Program-made: the position numbers and the translations under genes
In this document: positions 17,566-26,027 of the stretch, piece by piece
Position numbering within the stretch: position 1 is the stretch's first letter
How the letters are laid out: each line of letters opens with the position of its first letter
Assembly (NCBI GenBank): GCA_964558395.1
Contig: CAZLDS010000009.1
Span: forward strand, 15,484 to 79,483
Reading direction: 5' to 3'
DNA from: CSP1-5 sp964558395
Lineage (GTDB): Bacteria > Methylomirabilota > Methylomirabilia > Methylomirabilales > CSP1-5
DNA: 64,000 nt
The notes under the pieces: model-generated
Databases searched by the model: none
What the model saw: only the letters and a program-made list of their open reading frames with translations
Told to the model about the DNA's origin: nothing

Positions 17566-20388
17566 TTAGACCTCGAGCCCGTAATTCTTCATCCGCGTTC
17601 GAAGCTGCGTCCGGCTGAGTCCGAGAAGTTTGCTTGCCTTCGACTTGTTGTACTTCGCCTGCTCGAGAGCTTGGAGGATGAGGGTCTTCTCCAGATCTGC
17701 CAGAGCAATTCCGCCAGCAGGGAGTTTGAACGCCTCGCCGCTTAGGGGTTGTGCCCCGGGCTGCTCCCGGAGCAAGAGCGATAGCTCCTGCAGGATCACG
17801 ACCGCTCCCCGACAGAGGATCACCGCCCGTTCCATAACATTCTCCAACTCGCGAACGTTGCCCGGCCAATGGTAGTCGTTGAGCAGTTCCCTGGCTTCTG
17901 TGGATAGCCTGGTTACCTCCTTCCCAAGCTCTCGGCTGAACTTTTGGAGGAAGTGGATCGCCAAGGGGAGGAGGTCCTCTTTCCGCTCGCGTAATGGTGG
18001 CACGGAGATCGGGTAGACATTCAGGCGATAGTAAAGGTCCGGCCTGAAACTGCGGTCTGCCACTGCGTTAACCAAGTCGCGGTGTGTGGCCGTAATCAGC
18101 CGCACATCGACTTTTAGGGTTTGGGTCCCGCCCACTCGCTCAAATTCCTGTTCTTGCAAAACCCGCAGAAGCTTGACCTGGACCTGGAGCGGCAGATCGC
18201 CGATCTCATCGAGAAAGATCGTGCCACCGTTCGCGAGCTCGAAACGTCCGATTTTCCTGGCGATCGCGCCCGTGAAGGCTCCTTTCTCATGGCCGAATAA
18301 TTCACTCTCGATGAGACCGGTGGGCAGCGCGGCGCAGTTCACCTTAATCAGCGGCCTGTCTTTGCGCTTGCTCAGATTGTGAATGGCCCGGGCGATCAGT
18401 TCCTTACCCGTCCCCGTTTCGCCGGTCAACAGCACGGTTGCCCCGGTCGCAGCAACCTGCTCGACTTTTTGTAGGACTTTCTTTATCGCCGGAGACATCC
18501 CGATGATTTCTTCAAAATTGTGTTCAGTTTTAAGTTCTTCCTGCAAATACACATTCTCGAGCTGCAATTTGTTGAGTTCGGCCTCGGCCTGCTTCCGTTC
18601 ATTGATGTCCCGCAGAATGACGGTGTAGAATTTTTGCCCAGCCGCTTCTACTTGCGAGATGGTCCCTTCGATGGGAAACTCATGGCCATCGGCGCGTAAG
18701 GCAGTGAGGCTGGCGGGGATCCACCGGTAGGGCTTGGCCTGATCGCCCTGTTCGAGCGCCGTGACATGCTCGGTGAGGACGCGGCGGAGCGGGTCGGACA
18801 GGAACCGGCTCAATGGCTGATCGATCGCCGCTGCGGTGGGGCAGCGGAAGACATGTTCCGCAGCTCTGTTGAATAGTCTGATGCGCTGGTCGACGTTGAT
18901 AGTGACAACGGCGTCCATAGCGGACTCTAGGATGCGAGCGAGCCGTTCCTCACTCTCTCGCAACGCCTCCTCGGCCCGCTTCCGGTCGGTGATATCTTGG
19001 ACGGTCCCCTCGTAGTAAAGCACCGCGCCGCTTGGATCGCGGACAGCGCGCGCACTTTCCGAGATCCATATCGCACTGCCGTCTCTGCGATAAACCTGCG
19101 ACTCTAGTCCCAACACAGCGTTCTGTTCCTGCAACAGACGGATGAAATCGGCACGGCGGGTGGGTTCTACATAGAGTTGTGGTCCGATATCAGTGAGATT
19201 CTCGACGAGTTCCTCGGGAGACTCGTACCCATAGATGCGCGCCAGTGCAGAATTGGCGCTGATGTACCGCCCATCTGGCGTGGTTTGGAAGATCCCCTCG
19301 ACGGCATGCTCGAAAATGCTGCGATACTTCTCTTCGGCTTGCCGCAGCGCGGCTTCCGCCCGGGTGCGTTCCACGATTTCCCTTCTCAGAGTCTGGTTGG
19401 CGACCGTGAGTTCGGCCGTCCGTTCATCGACGCGGATCTCTAGTGAGTCGTGCGCCTGTTGGAGTGCCGCCTTGGACCGGGTGCGCTCAATCACCCGCCC
19501 GAGTTGCGTGCCGATGTGACCCATGACGTTCAATAATGGCTCGTCAGGCTCGAGGGCCTCGGCCGAGAAGAACTCGAGGACCGCCACCACTTCGGTTCCC
19601 ACCAACACCGGGAAGCCGAAACCGGCCTTGACGCCAATATCCTTGGCCAACTCGGCCCGCGGAAAGTTCGGGTCCTTGGTCACATCGATAATCCACGCGG
19701 GCCTTCCAGTGGCCAAGACCCGCCCCGGCAGGCCCACTCCCGGGGCGAAGTGGGTCACCTCTGTCACCCTGCGGAACGTCTCAAATTGTTCCGGGTTCTC
19801 AAGATGCCAGATGCCTGCGGGAACGAGTTCTCCGTCAGCGCGGATATACACGTCGCCGACTGGCCATCCTGTATGAGCACAGACCTGATCGAGGGTGTAC
19901 TGGAGAACCTTCTCGGGGGTCGATGCCTCATTCGCCGCCACCGCGACTCTTTGGAGCAATTCCACGAACGCGGCCTTCTGATGTAGGGCCGCCTCCGACC
20001 GTCTGCGCTCGGCGACGTCACGTATAGCGCTCGAGATGAGGACTCCCTCCTCGGTCTCGAGGGGACTCAGGCTGATCTCAGCTGGAAACTCGCTCCCATC
20101 CTTACGCCGAGCGAAGAGATCCAGCCCAGAACCCATAGGGCGGACACGAGGATGGGTGGTGTAGGCCACGCGCTGGTGCGTGTGTTCTCCCCGGACGCGT
20201 TCGGGTACCAGGATCTCGACTGTCTCTCCGAGCAATTCCTCCCTGGAGTAGCCAAAAAGCCTCTCCGTTTGCTCGTTAACCAGGACGATATTCCCATACT
20301 GGTCGACGACGACGACGGCGTCCGGCGCGGACTCGAAGACCTGCCGAAACCTATGCCCTGGCTCCCTTATCTCCTTATCTTTTTTCAT
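17566..20388 (-). CDS. PAS/GAF-sensing sigma-54-dependent transcriptional activator
   Basis: A 940-residue enhancer-binding protein. Domain order: PAS (about residues 15-125), GAF (about 140-290), a short coiled coil, PAS (about 340-460), PAS (about 465-590), linker, AAA+ (about 635-870), and a Fis-type helix-turn-helix in the last 45 residues (KASKLLGLSRTQLRTRMKNYG). Walker A (GETGTGKE), the sigma-54-contacting loop GAFTGA and Walker B (GGTIFLDEIGDL) are intact, so it should remodel sigma-54 polymerase. ATG at 20388 is chosen over 20409 because GAGGTG precedes it. Divergent from it are a sigma-54 promoter and two dyads, its likely targets. The signal is not deducible; the GAF and PAS set suggests redox, gas or small-ligand sensing. 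Confidence 0.92.
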   Translation of the reverse strand: MKKDKEIREPGHRFRQVFESAPDAVVVVDQYGNIVLVNEQTERLFGYSREELLGETVEILVPERVRGEHTHQRVAYTTHPRVRPMGSGLDLFARRKDGSEFPAEISLSPLETEEGVLISSAIRDVAERRRSEAALHQKAAFVELLQRVAVAANEASTPEKVLQYTLDQVCAHTGWPVGDVYIRADGELVPAGIWHLENPEQFETFRRVTEVTHFAPGVGLPGRVLATGRPAWIIDVTKDPNFPRAELAKDIGVKAGFGFPVLVGTEVVAVLEFFSAEALEPDEPLLNVMGHIGTQLGRVIERTRSKAALQQAHDSLEIRVDERTAELTVANQTLRREIVERTRAEAALRQAEEKYRSIFEHAVEGIFQTTPDGRYISANSALARIYGYESPEELVENLTDIGPQLYVEPTRRADFIRLLQEQNAVLGLESQVYRRDGSAIWISESARAVRDPSGAVLYYEGTVQDITDRKRAEEALRESEERLARILESAMDAVVTINVDQRIRLFNRAAEHVFRCPTAAAIDQPLSRFLSDPLRRVLTEHVTALEQGDQAKPYRWIPASLTALRADGHEFPIEGTISQVEAAGQKFYTVILRDINERKQAEAELNKLQLENVYLQEELKTEHNFEEIIGMSPAIKKVLQKVEQVAATGATVLLTGETGTGKELIARAIHNLSKRKDRPLIKVNCAALPTGLIESELFGHEKGAFTGAIARKIGRFELANGGTIFLDEIGDLPLQVQVKLLRVLQEQEFERVGGTQTLKVDVRLITATHRDLVNAVADRSFRPDLYYRLNVYPISVPPLRERKEDLLPLAIHFLQKFSRELGKEVTRLSTEARELLNDYHWPGNVRELENVMERAVILCRGAVVILQELSLLLREQPGAQPLSGEAFKLPAGGIALADLEKTLILQALEQAKYNKSKASKLLGLSRTQLRTRMKNYGLEV

Positions 20389-20454
20389 GTGACACCTCGG
20401 CACCCTCATTCATGCGCTCGGGCAGCCGGTCAGGGTGCTCAGATTTAACCACAG

Positions 20455-20538
20455 TGTTCAGAAGTGAACAACCCCTAAAGATTGCTAAAATTTAAGGCCC
20501 TCCAAGCCTCAGGCGAACCGCTTGTTCAATTCTGTACA
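20455..20538 (+). promoter_or_regulatory. Pair of dyads, probable enhancer sites for the divergent sigma-54 activator
   Basis: TGTTCA-GAAG-TGAACA (20455-20470) is a perfect 6+4+6 dyad. TGTTCA-ATTC-TGTACA (20523-20538) repeats it with one arm base changed. Their centres are 68 bp apart, on the upstream side of a -24/-12 promoter, at a normal enhancer distance. The intergenic space 20389-20709 holds nothing else recognisable. Confidence 0.6.
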
Positions 20539-20615
20539 TCCGATTGCTGGCAGGTCGTTCTCGCTCGCATCAGGTTTGGTCAGCATTTTCAATTAGTTAT
20601 CGGCAACACTCTTGC

Positions 20616-20630
20616 TGGCATGGCCCTTGC
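20616..20630 (+). promoter_or_regulatory. Sigma-54 (-24/-12) promoter
   Basis: TGGCATGGCCCTTGC has the invariant GG and GC with exactly 10 nt between them, close to the consensus TGGCAC-N5-TTGC. Transcription would start near 20642 and run into the 161-aa periplasmic protein gene at 20710. Confidence 0.75.
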
Positions 20631-20709
20631 GATAGGAAAGGGATGAACGACGCATCACAGGAGGGGGAGGCCGAAAAAAGTGGGACCCGAGAGTGAGGAG
20701 GGAGGTGCC

Positions 20710-21195
20710 ATGAGACAGAGCTTATTACACAGAATCCTTCCAGTGGCCGTGTCTGGCTTCGTGGCTATCTCGGTGGCACCGGCTCTGGCGGAAGAAGCTC
20801 CACGAGGGATCCGGACAACGAGCGTCGGTCTGGTCTCCGTGCATGATGCAGAGTCGCAAAGAGCTATCGTCAATCTGCGGGGGGATCAGGTCATCATCCC
20901 AGGAAACGTGCCTCCGAAGGACCGCTTCATCTTACAACGGCTCATGAGCGTAGACGATCAATTGATCGTCTTTCTGTATAGCGATCCCAGATTCCAGACG
21001 CGCGTTGCCTATGTGGAAACGTACAACTTGAATGGCGAACTGCTGGAGATCGCGTGGTACGACCCCACTTCAGGTCTGAAAAGAGTTCGGGACGTCAATC
21101 TGGGTAACCAGGACGCCAAAGGGCCAGCCAGAATTCTGAAAACCCTTGTCCCAAGCGTCGCGAAAGTGATTAGAGAGCAGACGGGGGGAAAATAA
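20710..21195 (+). CDS. Secreted protein of unknown function, probable sigma-54 target
   Basis: A 161-residue protein with a clear signal peptide (hydrophobic stretch ILPVAVSGFVAISVAPALA, cleavage after ALA), so the mature part of about 135 residues is periplasmic. ATG at 20710 is preferred over the upstream 20680 start because GGAGGTGCC precedes it and the signal peptide then begins correctly. No family is recognised. The mature part is mixed alpha/beta and has no cysteines. The gene lies directly behind a sigma-54 promoter and divergent from a sigma-54 activator; its stop overlaps the start of the next small gene (TAATG). Confidence 0.75.
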   Translation: MRQSLLHRILPVAVSGFVAISVAPALAEEAPRGIRTTSVGLVSVHDAESQRAIVNLRGDQVIIPGNVPPKDRFILQRLMSVDDQLIVFLYSDPRFQTRVAYVETYNLNGELLEIAWYDPTSGLKRVRDVNLGNQDAKGPARILKTLVPSVAKVIREQTGGK

Positions 21196-21329
21196 TGACT
21201 AACTTTGTCGCGTTTATCCTGGGCGTCCTATTGGTCTGTCTCATCGTCGCGTGTATCCCGACGCAGGCCAAATTCACGCGACGCCGCTGCGGAACGTGCG
21301 GAATCGGCGTGCTACCCCGATGTGAATGA
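21195..21329 (+). CDS. Small membrane protein with CxxC tail (44 aa)
   Basis: A 44-residue protein, start MTNFVAFILGVLLVCLIVAC (one membrane helix), then a basic cytosolic tail with RRCGTCG. It shares the A of TAATG with the stop of the preceding secreted protein, so translation is very probably coupled. The CxxC could bind metal or form a disulfide. No family is recognised. Its place in a probable sigma-54 operon is the best clue to its role. Confidence 0.6.
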   Translation: MTNFVAFILGVLLVCLIVACIPTQAKFTRRRCGTCGIGVLPRCE

Positions 21330-21387
21330 GGTATTTGACAGGCTTGCGCAGGAGCGTGTTGCAACGTAACAGGGACGGATAAGTCCG

Positions 21388-21897
21388 ATGCCACAGTTTC
21401 TCGATGGAAATAGGCGGCGCCAGCGCCGCTGGGAAGCACGAGGGAGTCTTGGAGCACATGTTAGAGGGATCCCGAAGGCGTCCGTCGTCGACATCAGCCT
21501 GGCCGGGGTCCTGGTCGAACATGCGGAGACGATACGGCCCGGGACGATCTCGTTTGTGACCCTCTCTCTGCAGGGGCAACGGGGAGTCTTGAAGTGCCGA
21601 GTTATCCGATCGGTGGGGCACCGATACGAAGTTTGTCCGACGGGAGGGCGAGACATCCTGTATCGGACAGGCCTGGAGTTTCTAACTCCCTCCGAAGCAT
21701 CCCTGGGACTCATCGATAAATCCATCGACTTCGTCAACCACAATCCCCGACCGGCTATACTGCCCATCACGAAAAAACAACGGCGATCTTCCTGCGCTTG
21801 CCCGGCGGCACCGGCCCCTGAGCCTGCCATCGGGGTGGGGCGGGCTCAGGACAAAAAATACTTGACAAAGGCGAATAGGTGTATATACTCGCAATAA
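21388..21897 (+). CDS. PilZ-domain protein (cyclic-di-GMP responsive, probable)
   Basis: A 169-residue protein. The basic N-terminus (GNRRRQRRWEARG) followed by the strand-turn VVDISLAGVLVE matches the RxxxR and D/NxSxxG motifs of PilZ c-di-GMP receptors, and the beta-barrel continues through GLEFLTPSEASLGLI. The last 50 residues are low-similarity and their DNA contains an 8-9-bp hairpin and the promoter of the next gene, so the C-terminal tail may be recent or unstructured. It lies 58 nt behind the small membrane protein gene and could belong to the same sigma-54 transcription unit. Confidence 0.72.
   Translation: MPQFLDGNRRRQRRWEARGSLGAHVRGIPKASVVDISLAGVLVEHAETIRPGTISFVTLSLQGQRGVLKCRVIRSVGHRYEVCPTGGRDILYRTGLEFLTPSEASLGLIDKSIDFVNHNPRPAILPITKKQRRSSCACPAAPAPEPAIGVGRAQDKKYLTKANRCIYSQ
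21862..21889 (+). promoter_or_regulatory. Promoter of the marR gene with palindromic -10 region
   Basis: TTGACA (21862-21867), 16 nt, TATACT (21884-21889). The -10 overlaps the palindrome GTATATAC (21881-21888), a plausible half of an autoregulatory site; a related ATATACGTGCATATAC stretch lies before the next gene (about 22436-22451). The promoter is inside the 3' end of the PilZ gene. Confidence 0.65.
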
Positions 21898-21919
21898 CGA
21901 ATCAAGGGATCTGTGAAGG

Positions 21920-22423
21920 ATGGAACGAATGTTGAGCACGAGGGCGAAGGTGGCAAAGCCGAGGCGCGATAGAAGAGAGGGGCAAATGGGAAAGTTGGCA
22001 GAGGAGGGGCCGGAATGTGTCTGCTTCAACATTCGCAAGGCGGCGCGCGCGGTTACCCAATTGTATGACGAGGTATTCCGGCCGACTGGACTACGAGCCA
22101 CGCAGCTCTCCATGTTGACGGTCACGAATCGGCTGGGACCCATCACCGTGACTCGACTGGCGGAGGTGACAGTGACGGACCGCACCACATTGACACGAAA
22201 CCTCAAGCTGCTCCAGAAGCGGGGCCTCATCCGGATCGAGCCAGGGAACGACCGGCGTGAGCGCGAGGTCACCCTGACGGACCGCGGCCGCACCGCGCTG
22301 GCTCGAGCGTACCCGTTGTGGAGGGAGGTTCAGTCCCAGGTGGCCCGAGGTCTAGGGCCTGCGAGGTTGCGTCGCCTGTTGTCGGATCTGAGGGATACCG
22401 TAACCCTGACACAGGCGGGCTAA
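21920..22423 (+). CDS. MarR family transcriptional regulator
   Basis: A winged-helix regulator of up to 167 residues. The DNA-binding core LGPITVTRLAEVTVTDRTTL, the wing with NDRREREVTLTDRGR, and the dimerisation helices are seen. Two cysteines (ECVCFNIRKAARAV) near the N-terminus could make it thiol-responsive. Start is uncertain: ATG at 21920 has a poorly placed AAGG, whereas ATG at 21986 (MGKLAEEGPE) has GAGGGG at a better place and would give 145 residues. It is followed 62 nt later by the 4Fe-4S/SCP2 gene, and similar AT-rich palindromic words precede both genes, so it may control both itself and that gene. Confidence 0.85.
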   Translation: MERMLSTRAKVAKPRRDRREGQMGKLAEEGPECVCFNIRKAARAVTQLYDEVFRPTGLRATQLSMLTVTNRLGPITVTRLAEVTVTDRTTLTRNLKLLQKRGLIRIEPGNDRREREVTLTDRGRTALARAYPLWREVQSQVARGLGPARLRRLLSDLRDTVTLTQAG

Positions 22424-22485
22424 TTTTTTTGGCAGATATACGTGCATATACATATAAATTCTCCGAGTGTGGAAAGGAGACGGTG

Positions 22486-23829
22486 ATGGTACAGCTCAGC
22501 GAGCACCCGACCGTGAGACAGTTCTACGAGAACGGCGCCTCGCGGATGCCTTCGACGCCCGCTGCAAGACTCGATGCGGACCAGCTCCGGAGGATCTGCC
22601 GGAAGGCGGGCGCGGACGACGTTGGCTTTGTCGAGATCGAGCGACCGGAGATCGCCGACCAGCGCGACGATATCCTGAGGTACTTTCCCCACACCAAGAC
22701 CCTGATCAGTTTCGTCTGCCGGCTGACTCGCGAGCCCATTCGCAGTCCGGGCCGCTCCGTGGCCAACGTCGAGTTCCACCATACCGGGGACCACGTCAAC
22801 GAGGTGGCCCATACAATCGTTGCCATGCTTGAACGGCAAGGGGTTCGCGCCATCAACCCGGCCATGGGGTTTCCCATGGAGATGGACCGGTTCCCCGGCA
22901 AGATCTGGGTCGTCTCGCATAAGCCCGTGGCGGTTGCAGCCGGACTGGGTCACATGGGGATTCACCGGAACGTGATCCATCCAAGGTTTGGAAATTTCAT
23001 CCTGCTGGGTACGGTTCTGATGGAAGCAGAGGTTACTCGGTACGATCACCCCATCGACTACAATCCGTGCCTGGAGTGCAAGTTGTGCGTGTCCGCCTGT
23101 CCCGTTGGGGCCATAGGTGCCGATGGCTACTTCAATTTTTCGTCGTGTTACACACATAACTATCGCGAGTTCATGGGGGGATTTACGGACTGGGTGGAAA
23201 ACGTTGCCGACAGCCGGGATGCGTGGGATTACCGAAAGAAGGTGAGCGGGCCCGAATCGGTGTCCATGTGGCAGAGCCTCTCGTACGGCGCCAACTATAA
23301 AGCCGCGTACTGCATGGCCGTGTGCCCCGCCGGAGAGGATGTCATCGGTCCGTTCCTCACGGATAGGAAACGCCATTTGGAGGACGTTGTCCGACCGCTA
23401 CAGAACAAGACGGAAACGGTCTATGTCGTTCCGGGATCCGATGCGGAAGCCCATGTGACCCGTCGGTTTCCCCACAAGAATCCCAAGCAGGTTGGGAACG
23501 GGCTCCGGCCGCAGTCAATTCGCGGATTCCTCGACGGATTCTCCCTGGTATTCCAGCGCCACGAGTCCGAGGGTCTCGATGCCACTTACCATTTCACGTT
23601 CACGGGTGAGGAGGAAGCAAAGGGGAGCGTGGTCATCCGCAATAAGACGCTCCAAGTGCACAATGGTCACGTCGGAACGGCGGATATCCATATCACCGCC
23701 GATAGCCGCACCTGGCTCCAATTTCTGGCGAAGGAGAAAAACATTGTATGGGCTCTTCTCCTGGGAAAGATCCGCGTCAAGGGCCCCATCCGCTTGTTGA
23801 GGGCCTTCGGTCGCTGCTTCCCCTCGTAG
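22486..23829 (+). CDS. 4Fe-4S ferredoxin-type protein fused to an SCP2-like lipid-binding domain
   Basis: A 447-residue fusion. The N-terminal and middle part resembles the iron-sulfur half of QueG/reductive-dehalogenase-type proteins: CLECKLCVSACPVGAIG (CxxCxxCxxxCP) near residue 193, and a second set in CMAVCPAGED near residue 280 with an earlier cysteine. The last 100 residues (FTGEEEAKGSVVIRNKTLQV onward) match SCP2 sterol-carrier domains, which bind hydrophobic ligands. AAGGAG before ATG 22486 fixes the start; the longer frame to 22318 overlaps marR and is rejected. Inferred role: redox chemistry on a lipophilic substrate, possibly under MarR control. No cobalamin-binding domain is seen. 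Confidence 0.8.
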   Translation: MVQLSEHPTVRQFYENGASRMPSTPAARLDADQLRRICRKAGADDVGFVEIERPEIADQRDDILRYFPHTKTLISFVCRLTREPIRSPGRSVANVEFHHTGDHVNEVAHTIVAMLERQGVRAINPAMGFPMEMDRFPGKIWVVSHKPVAVAAGLGHMGIHRNVIHPRFGNFILLGTVLMEAEVTRYDHPIDYNPCLECKLCVSACPVGAIGADGYFNFSSCYTHNYREFMGGFTDWVENVADSRDAWDYRKKVSGPESVSMWQSLSYGANYKAAYCMAVCPAGEDVIGPFLTDRKRHLEDVVRPLQNKTETVYVVPGSDAEAHVTRRFPHKNPKQVGNGLRPQSIRGFLDGFSLVFQRHESEGLDATYHFTFTGEEEAKGSVVIRNKTLQVHNGHVGTADIHITADSRTWLQFLAKEKNIVWALLLGKIRVKGPIRLLRAFGRCFPS

Positions 23830-23976
23830 TCTGAAGTCGGTGGACGTTGGGGAGGGAAGGCACCGGGTGCAGGAGAACAATCCACACATATGATCGGTTC
23901 AGGGCGCGTCAACCGATTTGGCAGTCTCGTTTCCGCGGAATCCTGTGATCCCTTCATGAGATAAGGAGGAACAATC

Positions 23977-24750
23977 ATGTCGGAGCCGACGTACACTATT
24001 TCCCCTCACAGCAGGGAGTTTGAGCCGAGTCCGCGGTGGGTGCGCGTCTATTTCAACAACCAGCTCATTGCTGATAGCAAAAACATGATGTTGCTCCGTG
24101 AAACCAACCATCTGCCAATCTACTATTTCCCGAAACAAGATGTGCGGATGGACTGTCTGCAACCGAGTGACCATAGGACGCATTCTGATCACAAGGGCGA
24201 CGGCGTCTTTTGGCACGTACAGGTCGGCAGCAAGATCGCGCAGGATGCCGCCTTCACCTTTCGGAACTCGCCGAGTAACGGCCCGAAGCTGGTAGACTTT
24301 GTTGCGTTCGCATGGGACAAGATGGATGCCTGGTTCGAAGAGAACGAGGAGGTCTTTTTTTACGCGCGCGATCCGTATAAACGGGTCGATGTAGTACAGA
24401 GCTCTCGTCATATCAAGGTTGCGGTCGACGACATCACCATAGGAGAGACCAAACGGCCCTCGCTGTTGTTCGAGACGGGTTTGCCGACGCGGTACTACAT
24501 GCCGAAACACGACGTGCGCATGGACTTGCTGGAACGATCAGGAACAGTGTCGCGTTGCCCGTATAAAGGCGAGGCGAATCTCTACTCGATCAAGATCGGC
24601 GAAACACGGCACGAGGGCCTCGCATGGATTTACCGCTATCCGACGGTGGAGTGTGCAAAAATCCAAGGACTGGTTGGCTTCCTCAACGAAAAGATTGACA
24701 TGTACGAGGATGGCAAAATGTTGCCTCGACCAAAGACAATTTGGTCATGA
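23977..24750 (+). CDS. Tandem DUF427 protein
   Basis: A 257-residue protein made of two DUF427 (NTP_transf_9) units. Each contains a strand block beginning RVYFNNQLIADSKN or KVAVDDITIGETKR, followed by Y(Y/F)(F/M)PK(Q/H)DVRMD and a later YKGE or HKGDG segment. The fold is beta-rich, the biochemical role is unknown. AAGGAGG precedes the ATG. The next gene, an enoyl-CoA hydratase, starts 63 nt downstream in the same direction. Confidence 0.85.
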   Translation: MSEPTYTISPHSREFEPSPRWVRVYFNNQLIADSKNMMLLRETNHLPIYYFPKQDVRMDCLQPSDHRTHSDHKGDGVFWHVQVGSKIAQDAAFTFRNSPSNGPKLVDFVAFAWDKMDAWFEENEEVFFYARDPYKRVDVVQSSRHIKVAVDDITIGETKRPSLLFETGLPTRYYMPKHDVRMDLLERSGTVSRCPYKGEANLYSIKIGETRHEGLAWIYRYPTVECAKIQGLVGFLNEKIDMYEDGKMLPRPKTIWS

Positions 24751-24813
24751 GGGGTAGTATTTGCCGGGGCTCGAGCGAACGGGCAAAGAGTCGGAAAAGG
24801 GAGGAGCGCGAAC

Positions 24814-25584
24814 ATGACATACGACAATCTGCTCTATGAGATTGCTGATGGGGTTGCCACGATTACTGTGAATCGGCCCAAGGTGTTGAATGCCCTGAAC
24901 CGTGCCACCATAAGGGAGCTGGAAGCGGCCTTGACGGCGGCGCGGGACGACGCCAGCGTCCGGGTCGTGATCCTCACCGGTGCGGGCGACAAAGCGTTTA
25001 TCGCCGGGGCTGATGTCAGCGAGCTTCACGAGTTGCCCGCAAGCGGGGCTTTGTGGGGGCGGCACGCCCTTCCCACGTTGATTCTGGGCCTCGGCAAGCC
25101 CGTGATCGCCGCCGTGAATGGCTACTGCTTCGGCGGCGGCTTCGAGCTGGTCTATGCTTGCACCCCGGCCTACGCGGCCGAAGGGGCCAAGTTCGCGCAG
25201 CCCGAGGTTAACCTGGGCCTCAACCCCTTATGGGGCGCCACCCAGCAGCTGCCATCCCTCGTAGGAAAAAAGAAGGCCATGGAACTGTTGCTCTTCGGGG
25301 AGATGTTCGATGCCGCCGAGGCCCTGCAACTGGGGATCGTCAACGGCGTGGTGTCGGGCAAAGAGTTGATGTCTGCAGTGCGGTCGGTGGCCACCGACCT
25401 GGCAACCAAGGCGCCGATAGCCATGAAAGTCATCATGGAGTGCGTCCGGCAGGCTGGCGACGTGACCCTGGAGCAAGGGATGGATTTTGAAGCCAAGAAC
25501 TTTGGGGTCTTGCGGGACACCGAGGACTTCGTTGAGGGCACAAAGGCCTTCCTGGAAAAGCGCCGGCCCCAGTTTCGCGGTTGA
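24814..25584 (+). CDS. Enoyl-CoA hydratase/isomerase (crotonase) family protein
   Basis: A 256-residue crotonase-fold enzyme. The CoA-binding and oxyanion-hole residues are in AFIAGADVSEL (about residues 63-73) and AAVNGYCFGGGFELVYAC (about 97-114). At the position of the second catalytic glutamate the sequence reads PEVNLGLNP, which retains E. It probably hydrates short-chain enoyl-CoA, but isomerases, dehalogenases and decarboxylases share the fold. GGGAGGAGCG supports the ATG. It may work with the acyl-CoA genes elsewhere in the window. Confidence 0.9.
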   Translation: MTYDNLLYEIADGVATITVNRPKVLNALNRATIRELEAALTAARDDASVRVVILTGAGDKAFIAGADVSELHELPASGALWGRHALPTLILGLGKPVIAAVNGYCFGGGFELVYACTPAYAAEGAKFAQPEVNLGLNPLWGATQQLPSLVGKKKAMELLLFGEMFDAAEALQLGIVNGVVSGKELMSAVRSVATDLATKAPIAMKVIMECVRQAGDVTLEQGMDFEAKNFGVLRDTEDFVEGTKAFLEKRRPQFRG

Positions 25585-25703
25585 TGACTCCCGCAAGGGC
25601 TCCCGCTGTAACCTTTGTGGGCCATTCTGCATCTAACGGGATGCGGGAAGACACAGAACCAGGTAGAGGGAATCACAGACATCGAGCAAGACGGGAGGAA
25701 ACC

Positions 25704-25868
25704 GTGAAACTCTGGTACGTGATGTTTATCCTCAGTTTCATCACAATATACGGGACCTTGGGCCTCTTGGTCTTGGGGAGCGTGGTGTACGAGAAGGTCA
25801 GGACCTCGAGGGACAACCATCGTCCAAAACCGCTCGGGAGAGGCACGCCCGGCCCATGTGCATGTTGA
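25704..25868 (+). CDS. Small membrane protein (54 aa)
   Basis: GTG at 25704 with GGGAGGAAACC before it opens a 54-residue protein: a single membrane helix (WYVMFILSFITIYGTLGLLV), then a basic tail ending CAC. A longer frame from 25581 has no ribosome binding site and an unlikely composition. No family is recognised. It is followed by another, even smaller membrane peptide gene and thioredoxin. Confidence 0.55.
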   Translation: MKLWYVMFILSFITIYGTLGLLVLGSVVYEKVRTSRDNHRPKPLGRGTPGPCAC

Positions 25869-25921
25869 AGATCATATAGGCGAACCGATCTCTTTTTTGT
25901 GAATAGAGGGAGGAACATCCT

Positions 25922-25990
25922 ATGGGGATGACCATAGTGCTGTGGCTACTCGCGGTGCTGCTGATCGCCTCATGGGTCGGCGAGAGCTAA
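25922..25990 (+). CDS. Very small membrane peptide (22 aa)
   Basis: A 22-residue peptide, start MGMTIVLWLLAVLL, almost wholly hydrophobic, ending SWVGES. GGGAGGAA lies 5-8 nt before the ATG, as good as any ribosome binding site nearby. It sits between the 54-aa membrane protein and thioredoxin, all on the plus strand. The size resembles single-helix regulators of membrane complexes. It could be chance, but the strong ribosome binding site and the clean hydrophobic composition favour a gene. Confidence 0.45.
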   Translation: MGMTIVLWLLAVLLIASWVGES

Positions 25991-26027
25991 CGGAAAGGAC
26001 GCGCTCTAAAATCAGGAGGAGAGAATC

